Source of the DNA: Pseudoxanthomonas sp. JBR18
Lineage (GTDB): Bacteria; Pseudomonadota; Gammaproteobacteria; Xanthomonadales; Xanthomonadaceae
DNA: 64,000 nt
Assembly: GCF_028198165.1 (NCBI RefSeq)
Contig: NZ_CP116339.1
Span: 1,426,001 to 1,490,000 of the forward strand
Direction of reading: 5' to 3'
Shown here: piece by piece, positions 20,528-28,740 of the stretch
Position numbering within the stretch: the first letter of the stretch is position 1
Layout: each line of letters opens with the position of its first letter
Program-made: the position numbers and the translations under genes
Notes under the pieces: model-generated
Told to the model about the DNA's origin: nothing
Database searches by the model: none
Seen by the model: only the letters and a program-made list of their open reading frames with translations

Positions 20528-21004
20528 ATGAAATCCATCGCCGTTGCCTCGCTGTTGCTGCTCTGCGCCCCGCTTGCCGCGCTGGCCCAGACCCAGCCGC
20601 TGAATCTCAAGCTCAAGGACGACACGCGCTTTTCCGGCGCGGGCGATCCGCCAGGCACCTATTACGGCGACCACAGCGGCCCGGCCGTGGAAGCCGACCC
20701 GGCCAGTCCCGCTTCGGAACTGGACGATGGCAAGGCCCACCTGCATGGCACGTTCACCACCGGGGTCGGGTATTCCAAGGGTTACGGCAGCAGCACCTAC
20801 AACGCCGCCGACCTCAGCGTGGCCAAGGCCTTCACCAGCGACGAAGGGCGTACCAGCGTCATGCGCATGGACATCCACGTCAGCAAAAGCGACGGTCCCT
20901 TCGGCGGCGGCCCCTATGAGGGCTACTACGGGCGGCCTTACCCGGGCCCGCGCTCGGCCTCGGGCGCGGCGATGCATTGGTCGGCACAAGACGAGGCCCC
21001 GTGA
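20528..21004 (+). CDS. Small exported protein of unknown function
   Basis: 158-residue protein with a signal peptide (MKSIAVASLLLLCAPLAALA, then QTQP). The mature part is polar and rich in Gly, Ser and Asp, with a GKAHLHGTFTTGVGYSKGYG segment suggesting a beta-rich, possibly outer-membrane-associated protein. A Gly/Tyr-rich region (GGGPYEGYYGRPYPGP) lies near the C-terminus. No family recognised. It stands alone upstream of the manganese riboswitch. Confidence 0.75.
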   Translation: MKSIAVASLLLLCAPLAALAQTQPLNLKLKDDTRFSGAGDPPGTYYGDHSGPAVEADPASPASELDDGKAHLHGTFTTGVGYSKGYGSSTYNAADLSVAKAFTSDEGRTSVMRMDIHVSKSDGPFGGGPYEGYYGRPYPGPRSASGAAMHWSAQDEAP

Positions 21005-21092
21005 CAATGTGGACAGATCGGCCCCGATCTGAACGCCCCGCTCAGCCTGGACGTTGACCCAGCGCGCGCCGCGCCGCGACAATCGATGACAG

Positions 21093-21234
21093 AAGGGGAG
21101 TAGCTCCCACGCGCTGAGATCGTCATGACGGGCCCTGTGCCCCGGTCCAGCGGCAACCGCGCCGTGATCCACGGCCGGCTGTGAGCGAGACCTTCGCCGC
21201 AACGGCGAAGGTGTGTGCCCCGGAACTTCCCCTT
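21093..21234 (+). promoter_or_regulatory. yybP-ykoY (manganese) riboswitch
   Basis: The conserved elements are present in order: AAGGGGAGTAGC at 21093, ATCGTCATGACGGG near 21119, then GAGCGAGACCTT with an adjoining CGCCGCAACGGCG hairpin at 21183-21208. The closing AACTTCCCCTT ends at 21234 and pairs with the first segment (P1). It sits 66 bp upstream of a terC-family gene, the most typical partner of this Mn2+-sensing class. Confidence 0.9.
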
Positions 21235-21300
21235 GGAAGACCTCCTCCGCGCAGACTGGCGCCCTCGCGTTCCCCCTTGGCTTACGCGTGGAGAAACGAC

Positions 21301-22260
21301 ATGCAGACGATTGCAAACCCCTGGCTCTGGGGCGGATTCGTGGTGGTGGTGATCGCCGCCCTGCTGGCCGACCTGGTGCTGATGCGCCACGGCGGGCCGC
21401 ACAAGGTCACCTTCAAGGAGGCGGTGTGGTGGTCGCTGGGCTGGGTCGCCCTGGCGTTGGCCTTCAACGGCGGGCTGTGGTGGTACCTGCGCGAGGCGAT
21501 GGACATCGCCAGTGCCAATCGCATCGGTCTGGAATTCCTGACCGGCTACTTGGTCGAGAAGTCCCTGGCGGTAGACAACATCTTCGTCTTCCTGATGGTG
21601 ATGAGCTACTTCGCCGTGCCCGAGGAGCAGCGCCAGCGGGTGCTGGTGATCGGCGTGCTGGGCGCCATCGTGCTGCGCGCGGTCATGATCTTCGCCGGCG
21701 CGGCGCTGCTCAACCAGTTCCACTGGCTGCTGTACGTGTTCGGCGCGTTCCTGCTGTTCACCGGCATCAAGATGTGGTTCTCGGCCGGCAGTGAGCCGGA
21801 CCTGGAAACCAATCCGGCGCTGAAATTCATGCGCAAGCACCTGCGCCTGACCGATGGCTACGAAGGCAACGCGCTGTCGGTCGTACGCGATGGCCGGCGT
21901 TGGTTCACCCCGATGTTCGCGGTGCTGATCCTGATCGCGGTGACCGATGTGATCTTCGCGGTGGACTCGATCCCGGCGATCTTCGCCATCACCACCGACC
22001 CGTTCATCGTGCTGACCTCCAATGTGTTCGCGGTGCTGGGCCTGCGCGCGATGTTCTTCCTGCTGGCCGGCATGGCCGACCGCTTCCACCTGCTGCCCTA
22101 CGGGCTGGCGGTGATCCTGGTCTACATCGGCACCAAGATGCTGGTCATCGACCTGGTCAAGATCCCGGTGCTGGTCTCGCTGGGCGTGGTGTTCGGCATC
22201 CTTGCCATCACCGTGTGGCTGAGCCTGGCAAGGCCGCCAAAGCCTGCATCGGAAAACTGA
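21301..22260 (+). CDS. TerC-family integral membrane protein (Alx-like), probable Mn2+ exporter
   Basis: 319-residue polytopic protein with about nine hydrophobic helices. Signature segments are FLTGYLVEKSLAVDNIFVFL (Glu and Asp in helix) and AVTDVIFAVDSIPAIFAIT (paired Asp), the metal-binding positions of TerC/Alx proteins. E. coli Alx is linked to Mn2+ efflux and alkaline response. The ATG at 21301 follows the riboswitch leader, so expression should rise with Mn2+. An intrinsic terminator follows the stop. The upstream in-frame extension from 21181 falls inside the riboswitch and is rejected. Confidence 0.93.
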   Translation: MQTIANPWLWGGFVVVVIAALLADLVLMRHGGPHKVTFKEAVWWSLGWVALALAFNGGLWWYLREAMDIASANRIGLEFLTGYLVEKSLAVDNIFVFLMVMSYFAVPEEQRQRVLVIGVLGAIVLRAVMIFAGAALLNQFHWLLYVFGAFLLFTGIKMWFSAGSEPDLETNPALKFMRKHLRLTDGYEGNALSVVRDGRRWFTPMFAVLILIAVTDVIFAVDSIPAIFAITTDPFIVLTSNVFAVLGLRAMFFLLAGMADRFHLLPYGLAVILVYIGTKMLVIDLVKIPVLVSLGVVFGILAITVWLSLARPPKPASEN

Positions 22261-22284
22261 AAGCGGGTTTGATGCACACGCATC

Positions 22285-22328
22285 GCGTTGCGACGTTCCA
22301 TGGACGGGAACGTCGCAACGCTTGTTTT
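22285..22328 (+). terminator. Rho-independent terminator of the terC-family gene
   Basis: Perfect 15-bp stem GCGTTGCGACGTTCC (22285-22299) with its complement at 22307-22321, a 7-base loop, then TTGTTTT. It starts 24 bases after the stop codon. Confidence 0.93.
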
Positions 22329-22357
22329 CGGCCCGGGCTGCCGCCATCGAAGCGGGC

Positions 22358-23164
22358 ATGGACGCCTACCATCCCGATGATCCGCGCCACGATGCGGCTG
22401 CCCAGGCGCGCGCCGACCGGCGGCGCCTGCTGCGTGCGTTCAATGCGGCGCTGGCCTTCGTGGCGGTGCTGGTCCTGGCGTACTCGGCGCAAGGCAGCTT
22501 CGACTGGCGCCCTTATGCCATCGCGCCGCACAGCGCGCAGGGACTGATCGGCATCCTTACCGCGCCGCTGCTGCACGGTTCGGTCGAGCACATCACCTCC
22601 AACGCGATCGCCTTGCTGATGCTGGGCACGCTGGCGGGCAGCGTGTATCCCAAGGCCACCTTGCGCGCGATTCCGCTGTTGTGGCTGGGCGCGGGCCTGG
22701 GGGCATGGTGGCTGGGCCAGGCCGGGACGCGCCATCTGGGCGCCAGCGGCCTGGGTCACGGGCTGATGTTCCTGGTGATCGGGTTGGGGGTGCTGCGCCG
22801 CGACCGCGCCGCGATCGCCACCGGCTTCATCGCCTTCCTGTTCTATGGCGGCATGCTGTTGACGGTGCTGCCGCGCGAACCGGGGGTGTCCTGGCAGGCC
22901 CATCTGGGGGGCGCGGTGGCCGGGCTGCTGGCGGCCTGGTGGTTCCGTCGCGCCGACCCGCGCCTGCCACGCAAGCGCTACAGCTGGGAGCTGGAGGAAG
23001 AACAGGTGCTGGCCGACGAGGCCGACATGCTGGAACCGCCCTCGCCACGCGACGTGCCCGTGCTGTGGGAACGCCCGACACCGCCGCGTGGCGTGGTGCT
23101 GCCGTTTCCTGCGCCGACCGCGCCGCGGCACGCGCCGGATGACAGACCACCGCGACTGGACTGA
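22358..23164 (+). CDS. Rhomboid-family intramembrane serine protease
   Basis: Six-helix rhomboid core: HGSVEHITSN in the helix-2 region, catalytic Ser in GASGLGHGL, and catalytic His in WQAHLGGAVAG of the last core helix. A cytosolic C-terminal tail of about 75 residues (acidic EEEQVLADEADMLE, then Pro-rich) is unusual in length. The ATG at 22358 is chosen because the in-frame start at 22322 lies inside the terminator of the previous gene. The substrate is unknown; bacterial rhomboids cleave membrane proteins near their luminal end. Confidence 0.9.
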   Translation: MDAYHPDDPRHDAAAQARADRRRLLRAFNAALAFVAVLVLAYSAQGSFDWRPYAIAPHSAQGLIGILTAPLLHGSVEHITSNAIALLMLGTLAGSVYPKATLRAIPLLWLGAGLGAWWLGQAGTRHLGASGLGHGLMFLVIGLGVLRRDRAAIATGFIAFLFYGGMLLTVLPREPGVSWQAHLGGAVAGLLAAWWFRRADPRLPRKRYSWELEEEQVLADEADMLEPPSPRDVPVLWERPTPPRGVVLPFPAPTAPRHAPDDRPPRLD

Positions 23165-23392
23165 CATGGCTTGGCAGACTGCGTGCAACCCGCGCACGAT
23201 GCGGGGCGCATCTTCCTGTCGCGCAGAGCGCGTCTCAATCCATCTTGGGGATTCGACTGCTTTCCGGGCGGCTCATCGGCAGGGCTCCAGCGGAGCAAGC
23301 TCCGCTCTCCATGACATGCGATGGCAGGAGCCTGTCAGGAAGCGCACAACACCCTCTAGACTTGCCGGCGTGCTTCTTGCCGGTCTTTGACG

Positions 23393-25021
23393 ATGATGCT
23401 CCGCTACCTGGGCTGGATTGCGGCCCTGCTGATCCTGGTCCTCAGCGTGATGCTGGCGATGCATTGGCCAGGATGGTGGTGGGTCGCCGCCATAGCCGCC
23501 GCGCCCAGCGTGCTGGGACTGGTCGACGTACTGCAGCGGAACAGCACCTTGCGCCGCAACTATCCGGTGCTGGCCCATTTCCGCTATGGACTGGAGTCGA
23601 TCGGGCCGGAGATCCGCCAGTACTTCGTGCAGAGCGACCTGGACGATGTGCCGTTCTCGCGCCAGCAGCGCGCGCTGGTCTATCGCCGGGCCAAGAACGT
23701 CATGGACGTGGTGCCCTTCGGCACGCTGCGCAGCACCTACGCCCCGGAATACGAATGGATCAACCATTCGCTGGCGACCACCGACGTGCACCACCACGAT
23801 TTCCGCGTGACCATCGGCGCGGGTCGACCCAAGCCGTACTCGGCCAGCGTGTTCAACATTTCGGCGATGAGCTTTGGCGCGCTGTCAGCCAACGCGATCC
23901 GCGCGCTCAACACCGGCGCGGCGCGTGGCGGCTTCTACCATGACACCGGGGAAGGAGCGATCTCGCCCTACCACCGCGAGGGCGGTGGCGACCTGGTGTG
24001 GGAGATCGGCTCGGGCTACTTCGGCTGCCGCGACGCGCACGGCCAGTTCGACGCGGAGAAGTTCACCGCCAATGCCACCCTCGAACAGGTGCGCATGATC
24101 GAGATCAAGCTCTCACAGGGGGCCAAGCCCGGCCACGGTGGGGTGCTGCCGGCAGCCAAGGTGACCCAGGAAATCGCGGACACGCGTGGCGTCGCGCTCG
24201 GCCAGGACTGCGTGTCGCCCTCACGTCACTCGGCGTTTTCCACGCCGCTGGAGCTGCTGCAGTTCGTCTCGCGCCTGCGCGAGCTGTCCGGTGGCAAACC
24301 GGTGGGCTTCAAGCTGGCCATCGGCCACCCATGGGAATGGTTCGGCATCGCCAAGGCCATGCACGAAAGCGGCCTGCTGCCGGATTTCATCGTGGTCGAC
24401 GGGGCCGAGGGCGGCACCGGTGCGGCGCCAATGGAGTTCGTCGACCACATGGGCGTGCCGATGCAGGAAGCGCTCATGCTGGTCCACAACACCTTGGTGG
24501 GCCTGTCGCTGCGCGAGCAGGTCAAGGTCGGCGCGGCCGGCAAGGTCACCAGCGCCTTCGACATCGCCCGGACCCTGGCCATGGGCGCGGACTGGTGCAA
24601 CGCCGCGCGCGGCTTCATGTTCTCGCTGGGCTGCATCCAGTCGCTGAGCTGTCACACCGACCGCTGCCCGACCGGGGTGGCCACGCAGAACCCCGCGCGC
24701 TGGCGCCACCTGGACGTGCCGGACAAGGCCACGCGCGTGCACCAGTACCACACCAACACCTTGCGCGCGCTGGCCGAACTGCTGGGCGCGGCCGGGCTGG
24801 AAGACCCCGCCGAACTGGGCCCGGAGCACATCGTGCGTCGCGTGTCGGCCGTGGAGATCCGCGCGCTGTCGTCGCTGTACCGTTTCCTGGCGCCCGGCGA
24901 TCTGCTGGGCGGCAACCTGCCCGAACACTCGGTGTTCCAGCAGTTCTGGCCCGATGCGCGCGCCGACTCGTTCCAGGCCCCGGCCCGCATCCGCGACCTG
25001 CGCCTGAGCAAGTCGCGTTGA
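23393..25021 (+). CDS. Membrane-anchored FMN-binding glutamate synthase-like protein
   Basis: About 542 residues. Two N-terminal membrane helices (residues 5-45) precede a domain matching the FMN/Fe-S barrel of glutamate synthase (SVFNISAMSFGALSANAI, PGHGGVLPAAKVT, FIVVDGAEGGTGAAP). A cysteine cluster, GCIQSLSCHTDRCPTGVATQ, is of the 3Fe-4S type. It lacks the glutaminase domain of GltB, so it belongs to the YerD/archaeal-type stand-alone family whose reaction in bacteria is not settled. Start is ATG 23393 or 23396. No partner subunit is nearby. Confidence 0.88.
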   Translation: MMLRYLGWIAALLILVLSVMLAMHWPGWWWVAAIAAAPSVLGLVDVLQRNSTLRRNYPVLAHFRYGLESIGPEIRQYFVQSDLDDVPFSRQQRALVYRRAKNVMDVVPFGTLRSTYAPEYEWINHSLATTDVHHHDFRVTIGAGRPKPYSASVFNISAMSFGALSANAIRALNTGAARGGFYHDTGEGAISPYHREGGGDLVWEIGSGYFGCRDAHGQFDAEKFTANATLEQVRMIEIKLSQGAKPGHGGVLPAAKVTQEIADTRGVALGQDCVSPSRHSAFSTPLELLQFVSRLRELSGGKPVGFKLAIGHPWEWFGIAKAMHESGLLPDFIVVDGAEGGTGAAPMEFVDHMGVPMQEALMLVHNTLVGLSLREQVKVGAAGKVTSAFDIARTLAMGADWCNAARGFMFSLGCIQSLSCHTDRCPTGVATQNPARWRHLDVPDKATRVHQYHTNTLRALAELLGAAGLEDPAELGPEHIVRRVSAVEIRALSSLYRFLAPGDLLGGNLPEHSVFQQFWPDARADSFQAPARIRDLRLSKSR

Positions 25022-25097
25022 ACCCATCGACCTCCCTCCCGGCACGCCCGTTGTCCCTGCCCCGCCAATCCTCGCCCCACCACCGGAGATCCCCCCT

Positions 25098-26237
25098 GTG
25101 ACCGCAGCCTTGCGCGCGGCCGTGCTGGCCGTTGTCCTGATCGCCCTGTCCGCCTGCACCAGCACGCCGCCGCCAGCGGCGGCCCCGGCACGACCGATCA
25201 AGTTGATCGGCTATGTGACCAACGGCAAGACCCTGCCGCCGATCAGCGCGCGCAAGCTGGACGTGATCAACTTCGCCTTCGCCGTGGTCGATGCGCAGCA
25301 TCGCGTGCACCTGCCCGATGCCGACGGCCCACGCACGTTGGACGGGCTGGTCAAGCTGCGCGGCGACAACCCCGAGCTGAAGATCGTGCTGTCCATCGGC
25401 GGCTGGAGCGCGGGACATTTCTCCGAGGCGGCCGCCACGGCGCAGTCACGCCAGGTGTTCACCGACACGGCCATGGCCCTGCTGCGCGCCCATGACCTGG
25501 ACGGCCTGGACATCGACTGGGAGTACCCGACCCTGGACGATGCCGGCATCAGCGCCAGCCCCGACGACACCGCCAACTTCGCCGCGTTGCTGGGCCGGCT
25601 GCGCGAGGCGCTGGACGCCGAAGGCCGCGCGCGTGGGCGCCACTACGTGCTGAGCATCGCCGCGGCCGAGGGCCGCTTCGCCTCCGGCCTGGACCTGCCG
25701 CGGATCACGCCGCTGCTGGACTGGATCAACCTGATGACCTACGACTTCCACGGCAGCCTGACCCCAACCACTGGCCATGCCGCTGGCCTGGGCGCCTCGA
25801 CGCTGGACCCGGCCCATGCGCGCAACGGCATCGCCGCGGTGCAGGACTTCCTCGACGCCGGCGTGCCGGCCGCCAAGCTCAACGTGGGCATGGCGTTCTA
25901 CGGGCGCCGCTTCGGCGAGGTGGAGCCGGCCCAGCACGGGCTCTACCAGCGCTTCGCCAGCGATGGCGGCTTCATCTCCTACCGGGAGATCGTGCAGGGT
26001 CGGCTGACCGAACACGGATTCACCCGCTACTGGGATCCGGACGCACAGGCGGCGTGGCTGTGGAACCCAACCACCCGGCAGATGATCAGCTACGACGACC
26101 CACAGGCGCTGCGCGCCAAGGTGCGCTACGTGCGCGCGCATGGCCTGGGCGGGCTGATGTACTGGGAATACCGCGAGGACGACGGCGAGGCCCTGCTGGA
26201 CGTGGTCCGCCAGGCCATCGACCAGCCGGCACCCTAG
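25098..26237 (+). CDS. Glycoside hydrolase family 18 lipoprotein (chitinase-like)
   Basis: 379-residue lipoprotein. The lipobox LIALSAC puts the acylated Cys near residue 17, followed by a Pro/Ala linker. The TIM barrel shows the GH18 signatures KIVLSIGGWS and DGLDIDWEYP, in which Glu141 is the catalytic acid. Later barrel segments include LMTYDFHG and GLGGLMYWEYRED. Members act on chitin, chito-oligosaccharides or peptidoglycan-type glycans. GTG start at 25098, preceded by a weak GGAGAT. It lies 76 bp after the glutamate synthase-like gene. Confidence 0.93.
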   Translation: MTAALRAAVLAVVLIALSACTSTPPPAAAPARPIKLIGYVTNGKTLPPISARKLDVINFAFAVVDAQHRVHLPDADGPRTLDGLVKLRGDNPELKIVLSIGGWSAGHFSEAAATAQSRQVFTDTAMALLRAHDLDGLDIDWEYPTLDDAGISASPDDTANFAALLGRLREALDAEGRARGRHYVLSIAAAEGRFASGLDLPRITPLLDWINLMTYDFHGSLTPTTGHAAGLGASTLDPAHARNGIAAVQDFLDAGVPAAKLNVGMAFYGRRFGEVEPAQHGLYQRFASDGGFISYREIVQGRLTEHGFTRYWDPDAQAAWLWNPTTRQMISYDDPQALRAKVRYVRAHGLGGLMYWEYREDDGEALLDVVRQAIDQPAP

Positions 26238-26334
26238 CGACCGGACACTCCGGCAAGGTCGGCCTCGGCCTCACGCCCCCCTGAACGGAGGCCCGGTAGG
26301 GTAGGCCGCCGCCCGGCCGCTCCCGGAGCCCCCT

Positions 26335-27858
26335 TTGGCCCTTTTCGAAACCCTGGTCGTGCTGCTGTTCGGCGCCGCGCTGCTTTCGCAGCTGGCGCGG
26401 CGACTCGGCCTGCCCTATCCGACCCTGGTCGCGGTCGCCGGCACCGCGGCCGCGGCGCTGCCATGGGTGCCGCAAGTGGGCATCGACCCGCGCCTGGCCC
26501 TGGTGCTGTTCATCGCCCCTGCCCTGCTATCGGCCGCCTATGACACCTCGCCCCACGAGCTGCGGCACAACTGGTTGCCGCTGACGGCGCTGGCGGTGTT
26601 CGCCGTGCTGCTGACCACGTTAGCGGTCGCCGCGCTGGCCGTGCATCTGGCCCAGCTACCGCTGGCCGCCGCCATTGCGCTGGGCGCGGTGGTGGCGCCG
26701 CCGGATGCCGCCGCCGCGCAGGCGGTGCTGGGCCGGATGAACCTGCCGCGCCGCACGATGGTGATCCTGCAGGGCGAAAGCCTGTTCAACGATGCCATCG
26801 CGCTGGTGCTGTTCGGTGGCGCGGTGGCGGTGATGCAGGGCACCGAGCATCCGGTACTGTTCGGCGCCACCCTGCTGCTGGAAGTCCCTGGCGGCGTGTT
26901 GCTGGGCCTGGCGGTGGGCTGGGTGTATGCGCGGGCGGGCCGGCTGTGGTCGGGCAGCCAGAGCGCGACGATCTTCGAGTTCACCGGCACGTTCCTGGTG
27001 TGGATGGCCGCCGATCGGCTGCACGTCTCGCCGGTGCTGGCGGTGGTGGCCTACGCGATGCTGCTGGCGCGCTCGGCGCCGCAGCGCCAGCGCGTGCGCG
27101 ACCGCATGCACTCCTATCCCATCTGGGATTCGGCGGTGTTCGTGCTCAACGTCATCGCCTTCCTGCTGATCGGCCTGCAGGCCCGCGGCATCGTCGCCGA
27201 CCTGCCGCGCCCGCAGCTGTGGAAAGCGCTGGGCACGGCCGGGGCGGTGCTCGGCGCGGTAGTCGCCGTGCGACTGGTGTGGGTGCTGGTCTACCCGGCC
27301 CTGCTGCGACGTTTGATCCGCAGCCATACCGACGAAGGACACGGCAAGACCCGGGTGCGGCTGGTGGTCGCCTGGTCAGGCATGCGCGGCGTGCTGACCC
27401 TGGCCACCGCGTTGTCGCTGCCGCATGCGTTCCCTGGCCGCGACCTGATCGTGCTGTGCGCCCTGGCCGTGGTCTTGGGCACGGTGATCCTGCAGGGGGC
27501 CACGCTGGGCGCGCTGATCCGCTGGCTGCGGATCCCGGGCGACTCCACCACCGATCGCGCCATCGATCAGGCGCGCACGCACATGGAACAGGCCGGGCGA
27601 GAGGAACTAGAACGCATGGTCGCCGACCACAAACATCCAGAAGCCCTGCGGCGGGTGCGCGACTGGTACCGCACCCGTCCCGACCCGGCCGAAATCACCG
27701 CCAAGCGGACCCTGGTCCAGGCCGAGCGCCGCGCACTGAACGACCTGCATGCGCGAGGCGACCTGCCGGAAGACGCCTTCCAGTCCCTGCAACAGGAGTT
27801 GGACCTACGCGAACTGAGCCTGTCCGAGCCCGGCGCGCGCCGCATCGAGGAGGTCTGA
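26335..27858 (+). CDS. Na+/H+ antiporter, CPA1 (NhaP-like) family
   Basis: Inner-membrane cation/proton antiporter with about 12 helices in the first 400 residues. The transport core has LGAVVAPPDAAAA (an APPD variant of the NhaP motif) and LQGESLFNDAIALVLFG with conserved Asn-Asp. GMRGVLTLATALSLP is the late-helix signature. A cytosolic C-terminal region of about 110 residues is predicted helical. The start is TTG at 26335 with GGAG upstream; no ATG fits. Length is 507 residues. Physiological role is probably pH/Na+ homeostasis. Confidence 0.92.
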   Translation: MALFETLVVLLFGAALLSQLARRLGLPYPTLVAVAGTAAAALPWVPQVGIDPRLALVLFIAPALLSAAYDTSPHELRHNWLPLTALAVFAVLLTTLAVAALAVHLAQLPLAAAIALGAVVAPPDAAAAQAVLGRMNLPRRTMVILQGESLFNDAIALVLFGGAVAVMQGTEHPVLFGATLLLEVPGGVLLGLAVGWVYARAGRLWSGSQSATIFEFTGTFLVWMAADRLHVSPVLAVVAYAMLLARSAPQRQRVRDRMHSYPIWDSAVFVLNVIAFLLIGLQARGIVADLPRPQLWKALGTAGAVLGAVVAVRLVWVLVYPALLRRLIRSHTDEGHGKTRVRLVVAWSGMRGVLTLATALSLPHAFPGRDLIVLCALAVVLGTVILQGATLGALIRWLRIPGDSTTDRAIDQARTHMEQAGREELERMVADHKHPEALRRVRDWYRTRPDPAEITAKRTLVQAERRALNDLHARGDLPEDAFQSLQQELDLRELSLSEPGARRIEEV

Positions 27859-27893
27859 AGGCCGAACGCCACGTGATCGCGGCGCTTGGACCC

Positions 27894-28166
27894 TCAGTTA
27901 TAGACTTCCTCGATGTCGCTCACCTTGCCATCGTGGAAGATGATCTGGATGGTCTTGCGCGGCTGGTAGTACTCCCAGCGCTCGCCGACGTTGGCGCTGT
28001 AGTCGTTCTCCAGCTGGACCACGCGATCCGGCTTGCCAGCCACCTGCATCACCCGGCCCGCACCGTCGCCGGTGGTGACCAGCTTGTTGCCGAAACGCAC
28101 GCTGCCCTGCGCCATCGCCGCGCCAGCCAGCAGGCACAGCGCCAAACCCAGCAGCATCCTGTTCAT
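27894..28166 (-). CDS. DUF2845 domain periplasmic protein
   Basis: 90-residue exported protein: signal peptide MNRMLLGLALCLLAGAAMA, then a domain matching the DUF2845 pattern (VRFGNKLVTTGDGAGRVMQV followed by GKPDRV). This small beta-rich fold is common in Xanthomonadaceae and Pseudomonas, with no known function. The ATG at 28166 is supported by GGGAG upstream. It converges with the antiporter gene. Confidence 0.87.
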   Translation of the reverse strand: MNRMLLGLALCLLAGAAMAQGSVRFGNKLVTTGDGAGRVMQVAGKPDRVVQLENDYSANVGERWEYYQPRKTIQIIFHDGKVSDIEEVYN

Positions 28167-28272
28167 TGCGCATCTCCCTGCGATGTGTCGTGACCGGACC
28201 ATCATGCGCCAGATCTCGCCGCAGAACCACGCCGGCAACGGGCGAGGTCCGGCGCGATTCCACCTGGCCGGA

Positions 28273-28680
28273 TCAGGCCTTGGCCGGCAGCGCGGGCGCG
28301 GCGGTCGGCCGGCCCAGCGGGTCCAGGGCGATCATCACGAAACGGCCGCGCGTGCACAGCTTGCGCTCGCCGCTCAGCAGGTCCTCGGTGATCACTTCCA
28401 CGTCCACGTTCATCGAGCTGCGGCCGACCTTGACGATGGTCGCGATGACCTCCACCAGGTCGCCCTTGCGGATGGGCTGGTTGAAGTCCACCTGCTCCGA
28501 GCGCGCGGTGACCACCGTGGTGCGCGCATAGCGCGAGGCCACGATGAAGGCAGCCATGTCCATCCAGGCCAGCGCCTGGCCACCGAACAGGGTCCCCAGA
28601 TGATTGGTGTGGTCGGGAAAGACCATGTGCAGCAGGCGGGCTTCGGTCGGGCGCGGCTCGCCAGCGGGGACTTCGGACAT
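28273..28680 (-). CDS. Acyl-CoA thioesterase, YciA-like hotdog fold
   Basis: 135-residue hotdog thioesterase. The motif NHLGTLFGGQALAWMDMAAF carries the catalytic Asp; the central SEQVDFNQPIRKGDLVEV strand pair is typical of YciA/BACH enzymes that hydrolyse short- to medium-chain acyl-CoAs. ATG at 28680 preceded by AGGAG; an upstream in-frame ATG at 28719 lacks a ribosome site. It may serve to release CoA; the substrate range is not deducible. Confidence 0.92.
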   Translation of the reverse strand: MSEVPAGEPRPTEARLLHMVFPDHTNHLGTLFGGQALAWMDMAAFIVASRYARTTVVTARSEQVDFNQPIRKGDLVEVIATIVKVGRSSMNVDVEVITEDLLSGERKLCTRGRFVMIALDPLGRPTAAPALPAKA

Positions 28681-28740
28681 CGGTGGGGCTCCTGGTGGGG
28701 TGGGACGCCCCATTGTCACCCAGGCTCAGCTGGCGCAGGC

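Noticed and set aside
23289..23306. AGCGGAGCAAGCTCCGCT palindrome after the rhomboid gene
   Set aside because: No T-run and no repetition elsewhere in the window; insufficient to call a terminator or operator.
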